Position numbers and translations under genes: made by a program
Origin: Microbacterium sp. p3-SID336
GTDB taxonomy: Bacteria; Actinomycetota; Actinomycetes; Actinomycetales; Microbacteriaceae
DNA: 10,891 bases
Direction of reading: 5' to 3'
Assembly: GCF_025143365.1 (NCBI RefSeq)
Contig: NZ_JALXPE010000089.1
Span: 1 to 10,891 of the forward strand
The notes under the pieces: model-generated
Databases searched by the model: none
Told to the model about the DNA's origin: nothing
Seen by the model: only the letters and a program-made list of their open reading frames with translations
In this document: piece by piece, positions 1 to 7,539 of the stretch
How positions within the stretch are numbered: the stretch's first letter is position 1
Layout: each line of letters begins with the position of its first letter

Positions 1-464
1 CGCATCGCGGTCTTGCGGGTCTCGGCATCGAGCCGGGAGAGGAAGAGCTTGCCGTCCAGGTGATCGGTCTCGTGCTGCAGCGCCTGTGCGAGCAGCCCAT
101 CGCCCTCGAGCATCACCGGAGCACCGTCGAGGTCGATGCCCTCCACCCGGGCCCACGGGTGACGCAGCGCGTCGTGCCAGAGGCCGGGGACGGACAGACA
201 GCCCTCCCCCGTCGGCTCCGGCTCGCCGCGTACCTCGGTCAGCACGGGGTTGAGCACATAGCCGATGTCGCCGTCGATGTTGTAGCTGAAGGCACGGAGC
301 GCGACACCGATCTGCGGCGCCGCGACCCCTGCTCGCCCGGGGAGCTCGACCGTGTCGACGAGGTCGGCGACGAGAGCGCGGACACCGTCGTCGATCGCGT
401 CGATCGGCGCGCACACCGTCCGCAGCACCGGGTCGCCGAAGATACGGATCTCACGGACCGCCAT
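1..464 (-). CDS. def: Peptide deformylase (3' end cut off by the window edge)
   Basis: This enzyme removes the formyl group from the N-terminal methionine of nascent proteins, using a metal ion. The visible 154 codons hold all three family motifs: GRAGVAAPQ (about residues 43-51), EGCLSVPG with metal ligand Cys89 (87-94), and QHETDHLDG with metal ligands His131 and His135 and catalytic Glu132 (130-138). The first glycine of the classical GxGxAAPQ motif is Arg44 here, a form I recall from actinobacterial deformylases that are not the fmt-linked copy. The gene starts at ATG 464-462, and its A and TG overlap the upstream ATPase stop in TGATG, which suggests translational coupling. Most family members are about 165-190 residues, so only a short C-terminal tail should be missing at the left edge. 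The identification is firm; that it is a second chromosomal copy is inference. Confidence 0.95.
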   Translation of the reverse strand, partial: MAVREIRIFGDPVLRTVCAPIDAIDDGVRALVADLVDTVELPGRAGVAAPQIGVALRAFSYNIDGDIGYVLNPVLTEVRGEPEPTGEGCLSVPGLWHDALRHPWARVEGIDLDGAPVMLEGDGLLAQALQHETDHLDGKLFLSRLDAETRKTAM

Positions 465-2473
465 CAGGCCACCTTCGCCCGGAGGCCCTCGACCAGCAGC
501 GCGGCGAGCTCGCGCGCGGCTGTGCGGGTCTCGGGAAGCAGGTTCGCGAACACGATGGTCCCGCCGCCCGCGATCTGCGGGTCGTAGGGCACCCGCACGA
601 CACTGCGCACCCGGGTCGCGAAGTGCGCCTGCAGCTCGTTGAGGCGCACCAGCGGGGTGCCGGGGGTGGACTGGTTGAGCACGACGATCGCATCGCGCGC
701 CTGCTCCGTGTAGCCGTTCGTCTCGAGCCAGGTCAGGGTCTCAGAAGCCAGGCGTGCTTCGTCGACGCTCAGTCCCGAGACGATCACGAGCTGATCCGAC
801 AGGTCGAGCGTCGCGGACATCACCGAGTGGACGATGCCGGTTCCGGTGTCGGTGAGCACGAGGGAGTAATAGTGCGCTGCCACCGTGGCGACGTCGCGGT
901 AGTCGCTGTCGCTGAACGCCTCCGCCACACGCGGATCCGCGTCGGAGGCGAGCACGTCCAGCCGGGTGGCATCGCGAGCGACGATCGCCGAGATGTCGTG
1001 ATAGCCACGCACCTCATCGCGGATGCGGACCAGATCTCGGACGGACCGGCTGTGGTGGGGCCGCACGACGCGATCGGCGAGCGTTCCGCGGTCCGGGTTC
1101 GCGTCGACGGCGATCACCCTGTCCTCGCGGGCATCCGCCAACGCCATCCCCAGCAGGGCGGTGATCGTGGTCTTCCCCACGCCGCCCTTGCGCGACAGCA
1201 CGGGCACGAAGCGTGCCCCGCCCACGAGGGGTGCCGCGATCCGCGCCGTGAGGGCCTTGCGCTCGCGAGCGCGGCGACCGTCGCCGATGTTGATGCGGCG
1301 GCCGGACACCGTGTACAGGAAGTGGCTCCAGCCACCCTCCGGCTCCGGCTTGCTGAACCGCTGCGGGTCGAGAAGGCGGTCCGCGGTGAGCAGATCCGCG
1401 GACTCCCGCGCGGACTCCCCGAGCTCGCCGAGGCGCTTCGAGGTGAGGGTCACGTCCGTCCGCGGGGCGGTACGGGCAGGCTGCGAGACGACGGACTTGT
1501 CGTCGGGAGTGGACATGGGGTTCTCCTTCCGAGCGGATCCCCGAGGGGTGAGGGCGGAGACGGCAGCCGCATCGGCGTCCGCCTTGGCGAGGAACCGCGC
1601 GGCCGCAGCCGCCTCGTCCGCCTCGCGCGCCGCCGGGTCTCCTCCTGGCGACGGCGGTTCGTCGATGCGGTCGGCGTCGCGCACCTCGATGGTCAGGCGC
1701 CGCGCGGGCGGTTCCTCGGCCTCGGCCCCCTCCTCGACCATCACGGCGACGACCGTGTCATCCCCGGTCGCGCCCTCCTCGGTCGGGACGACCTCGAGCG
1801 AGTCCGCGTCGGCAGCGCCATCCTCGACCGCGGAGACAGGGAGGGCTTCGTCCTCCGTCGTGACTGCGGCGGAGCCGACGTCAACGGAGCCGCCCCGCGC
1901 CGCATCGACGGAGTCATGCTCGGCGGCGACGCCCGCCGCGGCGTCGGGCCGCACGGGTTCGATCTCGACAGGGTCGCCCGTCGCGGGGCGATGCGGGACC
2001 GCGGAGTCCTCCACGGAATCGGCAGCCACGGCGTCGACCTGAACTGGATCGACGTCGCTGACATCGCCGACGGACTCGGCCCCGACCGGGGTGGCTCGCT
2101 CGTCGGATGCCGCGACCGTCTCCGAGGCGACGGGCCGCTCGCGGATGTCGGGCTCGCCCTGAACCGCCTCGGTCGCCTCGACCGCCCCAACGGACTCAAC
2201 GGACTCGACGGACTCGACGGACTCGACAACGGTCACCGCCGGTCGCGCGACGGCCGGCGCCGGAAGCACGAGGTCCTCGATCACGAGGTCGCCGACGACC
2301 TCGCCGTCCACAACCTCGTCGTCCGACAGATCGTCGTCCTCTTCGATCGGCAGCGTCACTCGCACCTGCGCGGTCCCGCCGAGGATGCCGATGCCCGCCG
2401 TGTCGACGGACGCGGCGTCGTCCAGCACCCCCAGTGGGGAGTCGTCAGGGTCGTCGCTCTTCTTCGTGGTCAC
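464..2473 (-). CDS. EspI-like MinD/ParA-family ATPase with long acidic N-terminal extension
   Basis: The C-terminal half is a deviant-Walker (MinD/ParA) ATPase. It has [10 protein letters not shown] at about residues 417-426, a [10 protein letters not shown] motif after it, and a degenerate Walker B-like LVLTDTGTG. The block before it ([20 protein letters not shown], then [10 protein letters not shown]) resembles EspI/Rv3876-type ATPases of mycobacterial type VII secretion loci, although no secretion gene lies nearby. Residues 1-319 are low-complexity and rich in Asp, Glu, Val and Ala, with a VES tandem repeat, and look disordered. Translation from GTG 2473-2471 is supported by GGGAG six bases upstream. 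A second start, ATG at 1516, has an even better site and would give a 350-residue protein containing only the conserved part. The gene follows pyc by 64 bases and overlaps def. Function is unknown; localisation or secretion-related ATPase is inference. The ATPase family call is secure, the true start is not. Confidence 0.85.
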   Translation of the reverse strand: MTTKKSDDPDDSPLGVLDDAASVDTAGIGILGGTAQVRVTLPIEEDDDLSDDEVVDGEVVGDLVIEDLVLPAPAVARPAVTVVESVESVESVESVGAVEATEAVQGEPDIRERPVASETVAASDERATPVGAESVGDVSDVDPVQVDAVAADSVEDSAVPHRPATGDPVEIEPVRPDAAAGVAAEHDSVDAARGGSVDVGSAAVTTEDEALPVSAVEDGAADADSLEVVPTEEGATGDDTVVAVMVEEGAEAEEPPARRLTIEVRDADRIDEPPSPGGDPAAREADEAAAAARFLAKADADAAAVSALTPRGSARKENPMSTPDDKSVVSQPARTAPRTDVTLTSKRLGELGESARESADLLTADRLLDPQRFSKPEPEGGWSHFLYTVSGRRINIGDGRRARERKALTARIAAPLVGGARFVPVLSRKGGVGKTTITALLGMALADAREDRVIAVDANPDRGTLADRVVRPHHSRSVRDLVRIRDEVRGYHDISAIVARDATRLDVLASDADPRVAEAFSDSDYRDVATVAAHYYSLVLTDTGTGIVHSVMSATLDLSDQLVIVSGLSVDEARLASETLTWLETNGYTEQARDAIVVLNQSTPGTPLVRLNELQAHFATRVRSVVRVPYDPQIAGGGTIVFANLLPETRTAARELAALLVEGLRAKVA
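1514..1530 (-). promoter_or_regulatory. Internal ribosome binding site and ATG inside the EspI-like ATPase gene
   Basis: Reading the minus strand, GGAAGGAG (1530-1523) sits six bases before an in-frame ATG (1516-1514), whose protein begins [10 protein letters not shown]. This is among the strongest SD-start pairs in the window, and it falls exactly where the acidic low-complexity region ends and the conserved ATPase region begins. It could drive a 350-residue short form, or be the only real start if the upstream frame is not translated. Confidence 0.6.
2193..2228 (-). repeat. Four tandem 9-bp units coding for the VES repeat
   Basis: On the plus strand the unit is GACTCGACG, repeated four times, with one base changed in the first copy (GACTCAACG) and one in the last (GACTCGACA). 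In the minus-strand gene it encodes the [12 protein letters not shown] stretch of the acidic extension. Near-perfect copies suggest recent expansion by slippage, so the copy number may vary between strains. Confidence 0.75.
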
Positions 2474-2491
2474 GTGTCACTCCCAGCCTGC

Positions 2492-2531
2492 GCGGGCCTC
2501 GGGTGCGCACGCGGTGCGCGGCCTCGCCCGC
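2492..2531 (-). other. GC-rich hairpin between pyc and the EspI-like gene
   Basis: The 64-base gap contains a perfect stem GCGCAC/GTGCGC (2505-2510 with 2514-2519, loop GCG) nested between outer complementary arms GCGGGC (2492-2497) and GCCCGC (2526-2531). No T-run follows on the minus strand, so it is not a classical terminator. It could attenuate read-through from pyc or stabilise the transcript end; in a GC-rich genome it may also be chance. Confidence 0.3.
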
Positions 2532-2537
2532 ACAAGA

Positions 2538-5500
2538 TTAGTGCGCCGGGCGGATCACGACCAAAAGATCTCCGGCGTCCACCTGCTGCGTCTCGGCGAT
2601 CGCGAGCCGTTCGACGACGCCATCCACGGGAGAGGTGATGGCCGCTTCCATCTTCATCGCCTCGATCGAGGCGACCGCCTCACCCGCACGGACGGCAGCC
2701 CCGACCTCGGCTTTCAGCGTCACGACGCCCGAGAACGGCGCCGCCACCTGACCGGGGACGGAGGTGTCCGCCTTCTCGACCTCGTGCGCCTCGACGGACA
2801 CCGAGCGATCGCGGACGAACACCGGACGAAGCTGCCCGTTGAGCGTGGTCATGACCGTCCGCATGCCCTTGTCATCGGCATCGCCGATCGCCTCCAGCCC
2901 CACGTAGAGCTGCACACCGCGGTCGATCTCGATGAGGTGCTCCTGACCGGTGACCAGGCCGTAGAGGTAGTCGCTGGTGTCGAGCACGGAGAGGTCGCCG
3001 AAGAGCTCGCGTCGCTCCTGGAACTCCGCTGTCGGCGCCGGGAAGAGCAGCCGGTTGAGCCGTGCCCGCCGCTGCGCGCTCGTGCCGGCGAGGTCTGCCT
3101 CGTCCTCCGCCGTGAGGGCGGTGAGCCCCGATCGCACAGACCGGCCGGCGAGCACCTTGGAGCGGAACGGCTCCGGCCAGCCGCCCGGCAGATCGCCGAG
3201 CTCGCCGGCCATGAAGCCCACGACCGAGTCGGGCACGTCGTACTTCTCCGGGTTGGCCTCGAAGTCCGCGGGGTCGGCCTTCACCGCAGCGAGATGCAGC
3301 GCGAGGTCGCCGACCACCTTCGACGACGGCGTCACCTTCGGCACGCGACCCAGGATGCGATCAGCGGCCGCATACATGTCCTCGATGAGCTCGAAGTCGT
3401 CGGCGAGACCGAGCGCCTTCGCCTGCTGCCTCAGGTTGGACAGCTGACCGCCGGGGATCTCGTGGTGGTACACCCGACCCGTGGGTCCGGGAAGACCGGA
3501 CTCGAACGGCGCGTACTGACGGCGCACCGCCTCCCAGTACGGTTCGAGGTCCGACACGGCGGACAGCGAGATGCCGCTGTCGCGGTCCGTGTGCGCGAGC
3601 GCGGCCACGAGAGAGGACAGCGACGGCTGGCTCGTGGTGCCGGAGAGCGGCGCGGACGCGGCATCGACGGCATCCACCCCTGCGGCGCTGGCCGCGAGGA
3701 GCGTGGCGAGCTGTCCACCCGGGGTGTCGTGCGTGTGCAGATGCACGGGAAGGTCGAAGCGCTCGCGCAGTGCCGACACCAGCTTCGCCGCCGCGGCGGG
3801 ACGCAGCAGACCCGCCATGTCCTTGATCGCGAGGATGTGCGCTCCCGCGGAGACGATCTGATCCGCCAGACCCAGGTAGTAGTCGAGTGTGTAGAGCTGC
3901 TCCGCCGGGTCGAGCAGGTCGCCGGTGTAGCACAGGGCGACCTCGGCGACCGCGGTGCCGGTGCTGCGCACCGCCTCGATCGCCGGGCGCATCTGCTCGA
4001 CGTCGTTGAGCGCGTCGAAGATACGGAAGATGTCCACGCCGCCCGCAGCGGCTTCGGCCACGAACGCCTGGGTCACCGCGGTCGGATACGGCGTGTATCC
4101 CACGGTGTTCCGCCCGCGCAGCAGCATCTGGATCGCCACGTTCGGCAGCGCGGCGCGCAGCTTGTCGAGCCGCTCCCACGGGTCCTCCCCCAGGAATCGC
4201 AGTGCCACGTCGTAGGTCGCGCCGCCCCAGGCCTCGACGGAGAGCAGCTCCGGTGTGAGCCGGGCGAGGTAGGGAGCCGCGGCGACGAGGTCCTTCGTCC
4301 GCACCCGGGTGGCGAGGAGCGACTGATGCGCGTCGCGGAAGGTGGTGTCGGTGATCGCCAGCGCCGTCTGCTCCCGGAGGCTGCGGGCGAAGCCCTCGGG
4401 TCCGAGCTCCCGCAGCCGCTGGCGCGAGCCCGGAGCCGGCGCCGTCGTGAGATCGACCGCGGGGAGCTTCTCCACCGGGTCGATGACGCCGGGGTGAGCG
4501 CCGTGCGGCTTGTTGACAGTGACGTCGACGAGCCAGTTCAGGATCTTGGTGCCGCGATCCTTCGACGCCCGGCCGCGCAGCAGCTCGGGACGCTCGTCGA
4601 TGAACGAGGTGCTGACGTCTCCCGCGATGAACGCCTCGTCGTCGAGCAGCGCCTGCAGGAACGGGATGTTCGTGGAGACGCCGCGGATGCGGAACTCCGC
4701 CAGCGCGCGGCGCGCGCGGGCGACGGCCGCCGGGAAGTCCCTGCCGCGGCAGGTGAGCTTCGCGAGCATGGAGTCGAAGTGCGGGCTGATCTGCGCACCC
4801 TGGTGCACGGTTCCGCCGTCGAGCCGGATCCCCGCGCCGCCGGGCGAGCGGTAGGTGGTGATCTTCCCAGTGTCGGGGCGGAACCCCTGGGTCGGATCCT
4901 CGGTCGTGATGCGGCACTGCAGCGCAGCGCCGCGCAGGTGCAGGTTCTCCTGCTGCAGTCCCAGCTCGGCGAGGGACATCCCGGCGGCGATCCGCATCTG
5001 GCTCTGCACGAGGTCGACGTCGGTGACCTCCTCCGTCACGGTGTGCTCCACCTGGATGCGCGGGTTCATCTCGATGAACACCACCTCGCCCGTGCGCTCC
5101 CCCGCCGTCTCCAGCAGGAACTCGACGGTTCCGGCGTTCTCGTACCCGATCGACCGGGCGAACGCGACCGCGTAGCCGTGCAGTGCATCGCGGATGTCGT
5201 CGTCCAGGTTCGGCGCCGGCGCGATCTCCACCACCTTCTGGTGCCGCCGCTGCACCGAGCAGTCGCGCTCGAACAGGTGCACGGTCTCCCCGGTCTTGTC
5301 GGCGAGGATCTGCACCTCGATGTGCCGCGGGCGCACCACCGCCTGCTCCAGGAACATGCGCGGATCCCCGAAGGCGCTGCCGGCCTCGCGCATCGCCTCG
5401 GCGAGAGCGGGTGCCAGGTCTCCGAGCGACTCGACGCGCCGCATGCCGCGCCCGCCACCCCCCGCGACGGCCTTCGCGAACAGCGGGAAGCCGATCTCCT

Positions 5501-5945
5501 CGGCCTGCGCCAGCAGCTCGTCGACGTCGTCCGAGGCCTCGGTCGAGCGGAGCACCGGCACCCCCGCCTCGATGGCGTGCCGCTTGGCCTCGACCTTGTT
5601 CCCGGCCATCTCCAGCACCTTCGCCGGCGGGCCGATGAAGACGATGCCGTTCGCGGCCGCCTTCTCCGCGAGCTCCGGGTTCTCCGAGAGGAAGCCGTAG
5701 CCCGGGTAGATGGCGTCTGCTCCGGACTCCAGAGCGACGCGGATGATCTCGTCGACGTCCAGGTACGCACGGACGGGGTGCCCCCGCTCGCCGATCTCGT
5801 ACGCCTCGTCGGCCTTCAGCCGATGCACCGAGCCGCGATCCTCGTGCGGGAAGACGGCGACGGTGCGCGCCCCCACTTCGACAGCCGCTCGGAATGCTCG
5901 GATCGCGATCTCGCCGCGATTGGCCACAAGGATCTTTCGGAACAT
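2538..5945 (-). CDS. pyc: Pyruvate carboxylase, biotin-dependent
   Basis: This enzyme makes oxaloacetate from pyruvate, bicarbonate and ATP, replenishing the TCA cycle. At 1135 residues it has full family length. The biotin carboxylase domain (about 1-450) opens with MFRKILVANRGEIA and shows the glycine-rich loop AGGGGRGMRR (161-170) and EMNPRIQVEHTVTEE (292-306). The carboxyltransferase domain (about 525-800) has TFRDAHQSL with metal ligand Asp538, Arg610 in LLRGRN, Lys708 in AIKDMAGLL (the carbamylated lysine of homologues), and His737/His739 in HLHTHD. The C-terminal biotinyl domain carries EAMKMEA with Lys1098 as biotin site. I chose ATG 5945-5943, preceded by AGAGG with five bases between, because it matches the family start; an in-frame ATG at 5987 would add 14 unlike residues. 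All catalytic residues are present, so the enzyme should be active. Confidence 0.97.
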   Translation of the reverse strand: MFRKILVANRGEIAIRAFRAAVEVGARTVAVFPHEDRGSVHRLKADEAYEIGERGHPVRAYLDVDEIIRVALESGADAIYPGYGFLSENPELAEKAAANGIVFIGPPAKVLEMAGNKVEAKRHAIEAGVPVLRSTEASDDVDELLAQAEEIGFPLFAKAVAGGGGRGMRRVESLGDLAPALAEAMREAGSAFGDPRMFLEQAVVRPRHIEVQILADKTGETVHLFERDCSVQRRHQKVVEIAPAPNLDDDIRDALHGYAVAFARSIGYENAGTVEFLLETAGERTGEVVFIEMNPRIQVEHTVTEEVTDVDLVQSQMRIAAGMSLAELGLQQENLHLRGAALQCRITTEDPTQGFRPDTGKITTYRSPGGAGIRLDGGTVHQGAQISPHFDSMLAKLTCRGRDFPAAVARARRALAEFRIRGVSTNIPFLQALLDDEAFIAGDVSTSFIDERPELLRGRASKDRGTKILNWLVDVTVNKPHGAHPGVIDPVEKLPAVDLTTAPAPGSRQRLRELGPEGFARSLREQTALAITDTTFRDAHQSLLATRVRTKDLVAAAPYLARLTPELLSVEAWGGATYDVALRFLGEDPWERLDKLRAALPNVAIQMLLRGRNTVGYTPYPTAVTQAFVAEAAAGGVDIFRIFDALNDVEQMRPAIEAVRSTGTAVAEVALCYTGDLLDPAEQLYTLDYYLGLADQIVSAGAHILAIKDMAGLLRPAAAAKLVSALRERFDLPVHLHTHDTPGGQLATLLAASAAGVDAVDAASAPLSGTTSQPSLSSLVAALAHTDRDSGISLSAVSDLEPYWEAVRRQYAPFESGLPGPTGRVYHHEIPGGQLSNLRQQAKALGLADDFELIEDMYAAADRILGRVPKVTPSSKVVGDLALHLAAVKADPADFEANPEKYDVPDSVVGFMAGELGDLPGGWPEPFRSKVLAGRSVRSGLTALTAEDEADLAGTSAQRRARLNRLLFPAPTAEFQERRELFGDLSVLDTSDYLYGLVTGQEHLIEIDRGVQLYVGLEAIGDADDKGMRTVMTTLNGQLRPVFVRDRSVSVEAHEVEKADTSVPGQVAAPFSGVVTLKAEVGAAVRAGEAVASIEAMKMEAAITSPVDGVVERLAIAETQQVDAGDLLVVIRPAH

Positions 5946-6003
5946 GCACACCTCTGAGAGCTCGATGCACGGCGAAAGCGCGCGCATGGGGCGGGGCTGA
6001 GTG

Positions 6004-6022
6004 TTCCCCCAGCCTAGGGGAA
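6004..6022. promoter_or_regulatory. Inverted repeat TTCCCC-N7-GGGGAA in the pyc/parA divergent region
   Basis: TTCCCC (6004-6009) and GGGGAA (6017-6022) are exact reverse complements separated by seven bases. The dyad encloses a minus-strand TAGGCT that could be the pyc -10 element, and its right arm is part of the SD-like AGGGGAAGG before parA. A regulator bound here could control both genes, or the RNA hairpin could mask the parA ribosome binding site. This is inference from position and symmetry; no binding protein is recognised. Confidence 0.4.
6011..6016 (-). promoter_or_regulatory. Candidate pyc -10 element (TAGGCT)
   Basis: On the minus strand TAGGCT fits the actinobacterial TANNNT -10 pattern and repeats the hexamer found before copC and lpd. 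A start about seven bases downstream would give a leader of roughly 60 bases before the pyc ATG at 5945. I see no convincing -35 element. Confidence 0.35.
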
Positions 6023-6024
6023 GG

Positions 6025-6030
6025 TAACGT
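6025..6030 (+). promoter_or_regulatory. Candidate parA -10 element (TAACGT)
   Basis: TAACGT fits TANNNT and ends seven bases before GTG 6038, so it could drive a leaderless parA transcript. It competes with the reading in which AGGGGAAGG (6016-6024) is a ribosome binding site for GTG 6029 or 6032. Confidence 0.35.
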
Positions 6031-6037
6031 GGTGTCC

Positions 6038-6850
6038 GTGCACGTACTCAGCGTCAGCTCTCTCAAGGGGGGCGTCGGCAAGACGACCGTGACACTCGGG
6101 CTGGCCTCCGCGGCTTTCGCCCGGGGCGTCCGGACTCTCGTCGTCGACCTCGATCCGCAGTCCGACGTCTCCACGGGGATGGACATCCAGGTGGCAGGAC
6201 GACTCAATGTCGCCGACGTCCTGGCGAACCCCAAGGAGAAGACCGTCCGGCAGGCGATCACCTCCAGCGGCTGGGCCAAGGTCCACCCCGGCACCATCGA
6301 CGTGATGATCGGTAGCCCGTCGGCCATCAACTTCGACGGACCCCACCCGAGCGTGCGCGACGTCTGGAAGCTCGAGGAGGCGCTGGCAGCGGTCGAGGCC
6401 GACTATGACCTCGTACTCATCGACTGCGCCCCCTCCCTCAACGCCCTGACGCGCACCGCGTGGGCCGCGAGCGACCGCGTCATGGTCGTGACCGAGCCCG
6501 GCCTGTTCTCCGTCGCCGCCGCCGACCGTGCGCTGCGTGCCATCGAGGAGATCCGCCGCGGTCTCTCCCCCCGGCTCCAGCCGCTCGGGATCGTCGTCAA
6601 CCGCGTGCGCCCCCAGTCGATCGAGCACCAGTTCCGCATCAAGGAGCTCCGCGACATGTTCGGCCCGCTCGCGCTGTCCCCTCAGCTCCCCGAGCGCACG
6701 TCGCTGCAGCAGGCGCAGGGCGCCGCGAAGCCGCTGCACATCTGGCCCGGTGACTCCGCGCAGGAACTCGCCGCCGACTTCGACCAGCTGCTCGACCGGA
6801 TCATCCGCACCGGACGCATCCCCGTGCCGGAGAACGGTCCGCAGAGCTGA
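6038..6850 (+). CDS. Stand-alone ParA-family ATPase
   Basis: This is a deviant-Walker ATPase of the ParA/Soj group, proteins that use ATP-driven dimerisation on DNA or membranes to position cargo. With the start at GTG 6038 it has 270 residues. Motifs are [11 protein letters not shown] (about 7-17, with signature Lys10 and Lys15), VVDLDPQSD (about 35-43) and LVLIDCAPS (125-133). In-frame GTG codons at 6029 and 6032 are alternatives, supported by the SD-like AGGGGAAGG at 6016-6024; I prefer 6038 because related proteins begin (M)xVLSVSSLKGG and a TAACGT -10 would make the message leaderless. There is no parB, parS or scpAB nearby, so it is an orphan and its cargo cannot be named. It is divergent from pyc and ends before a strong terminator. 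Family is certain, role unknown. Confidence 0.9.
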   Translation: MHVLSVSSLKGGVGKTTVTLGLASAAFARGVRTLVVDLDPQSDVSTGMDIQVAGRLNVADVLANPKEKTVRQAITSSGWAKVHPGTIDVMIGSPSAINFDGPHPSVRDVWKLEEALAAVEADYDLVLIDCAPSLNALTRTAWAASDRVMVVTEPGLFSVAAADRALRAIEEIRRGLSPRLQPLGIVVNRVRPQSIEHQFRIKELRDMFGPLALSPQLPERTSLQQAQGAAKPLHIWPGDSAQELAADFDQLLDRIIRTGRIPVPENGPQS

Positions 6851-6860
6851 CACCACGCAC

Positions 6861-6896
6861 AAGAAACGGCCATCCTCGTCGAGGGTGGCCGTTCTG
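6861..6896. terminator. Bidirectional intrinsic terminator between parA and the MerR gene
   Basis: A 13-bp stem, AACGGCCATCCTC (6865-6877) with GAGGGTGGCCGTT (6881-6893), closes on loop GTC with a single G-T wobble. It starts 14 bases after the parA stop and ends 29 bases before the stop of the convergent MerR gene. Downstream on the plus strand only a short T-rich end is present; on the minus strand the stem is followed by the more T-rich TTTCTTGTG, so it may serve the MerR gene at least as well as parA. Confidence 0.8.
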
Positions 6897-6922
6897 CATG
6901 TGGGCCGGGAGGCGGCCTCTGG

Positions 6923-7468
6923 TCAGGCGGAGCGCTTGGCGCGACGGGCGGACAGCTCGTCCACCGGGTCGGGCGCGGTGGCGTCGAAGGCGACGAGCGT
7001 CGACTCCACCTCACGGAGGACCTTGCCCACGGCGATGCCGAAGACGCCCTGCCCGCGGCTGACCAGGTCGATCACCTCGTCGTTCGACGTGCACAGGTAG
7101 ACAGAGGCTCCGTCGCTCATGAGCGTGGTGCCGGCGAGGTCTCTGATGCCGGCACGGCGGAGCTCCTCCACGGCGGTGCGGATCTGCTGCAGCGAGATGC
7201 CCGTGTCGAGAAGGCTCTTCACGAGCTTGAGGACGAGGATGTCGCGGAAGCCGTAGAGACGCTGCGACCCGGAGCCGTTCGCGCCGCGAACCGTCGGGAC
7301 GACGAGCTCGGTGCGGGCCCAGTAGTCGAGCTGGCGGTAGGTGATCCCGGCCGCACGAGCGGCGACCGCACCGCGGTACCCGACCTCGTCGTCCATGGCC
7401 GGAAGACCGTCGGTGAAGAGGAGTTCGGGCACGAACCGCGGGTCGCCTGCGAGCTCATCCGCATTCAT
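6923..7468 (-). CDS. MerR-family regulator, Rv1830-like
   Basis: This 181-residue DNA-binding protein has a MerR-type winged helix-turn-helix at about residues 31-110. The run ITYRQLDYWART (about 42-53), then GSGSQRLYGFRDILVLKLVKSLLDTGIS, closely matches my recollection of mycobacterial Rv1830. The C-terminal part (TLMSDGASVYLCTS, then GQGVFGIAVG) is the family's own domain rather than a metal-binding loop, and no cysteine cluster is seen. The start at ATG 7468-7466 is set by AGGGAGGA six bases upstream. A good promoter (TTGCCG-17-TACCGT) precedes it, with a palindrome in the spacer, so autoregulation is plausible. In mycobacteria it lies with garA and Rv1828, separated by a bifunctional nuclease gene that is absent here. 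The regulon is unknown to me. Family assignment is strong. Confidence 0.9.
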   Translation of the reverse strand: MNADELAGDPRFVPELLFTDGLPAMDDEVGYRGAVAARAAGITYRQLDYWARTELVVPTVRGANGSGSQRLYGFRDILVLKLVKSLLDTGISLQQIRTAVEELRRAGIRDLAGTTLMSDGASVYLCTSNDEVIDLVSRGQGVFGIAVGKVLREVESTLVAFDATAPDPVDELSARRAKRSA

Positions 7469-7497
7469 CTGAAATCCTCCCTGGAACGGTTATCTCC

Positions 7498-7526
7498 ACG
7501 GTAGAGCAGTGCCCCGGCACCGGCAA
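7498..7526 (-). promoter_or_regulatory. Promoter of the Rv1830-like MerR gene
   Basis: Reading the minus strand, TTGCCG (7526-7521) and TACCGT (7503-7498) are separated by exactly 17 bases, and the expected RNA start lies about 20-25 bases before the GGGAGGA ribosome binding site. The -35 matches TTGACA at four of six positions. This is the best two-box promoter I could see in the window. Confidence 0.55.
7509..7520. promoter_or_regulatory. Palindrome in the -35/-10 spacer of the MerR gene
   Basis: GTGCC-CC-GGCAC is a perfect dyad lying wholly inside the 17-base promoter spacer, the place where MerR-family proteins typically bind. Because the spacer has normal length, binding would more likely repress than activate. 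Autoregulation or control by the adjacent FtsR-like protein is inference. Confidence 0.4.
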
Positions 7527-7529
7527 CGA

Positions 7530-7539
7530 CATCCGGATG
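7530..7539. repeat. Palindrome CATCCGGATG upstream of the MerR -35 box
   Basis: This exact 10-base palindrome lies four bases upstream of the -35 element of the Rv1830-like gene, and its half-sites differ from those of the spacer dyad. It may be a second regulator site, perhaps for the upstream-encoded FtsR-like protein, or chance. Confidence 0.3.

Noticed and set aside
2466..2481. CACGTG core near the EspI-like start as a possible parS site
   Set aside because: The flanks do not match the TGTTTCACGTGAAACA consensus beyond the core and one base.
623..2638. A 671-codon plus-strand open frame opposite the EspI-like gene
   Set aside because: No domain and no family likeness; the opposite strand has a real ATPase with Walker motifs and SD sites.
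2385..5957. A 1190-codon plus-strand open frame opposite pyc
   Set aside because: It is the codon-position mirror of pyc; the product is rich in Arg, His, Leu and Val repeats with no recognisable domain.
5946..5987. Earlier ATG for pyc at 5987
   Set aside because: It adds 14 residues absent from the family start MFRKILVANRGE, and the ATG at 5945 has an AGAGG site at proper distance.
3361..6330. A 989-codon minus-strand frame shifted relative to pyc
   Set aside because: Arg/Gly/Ala-rich frame-shifted reading of pyc that also runs antisense into parA; it lacks any motif, and pyc itself is intact with no frameshift.
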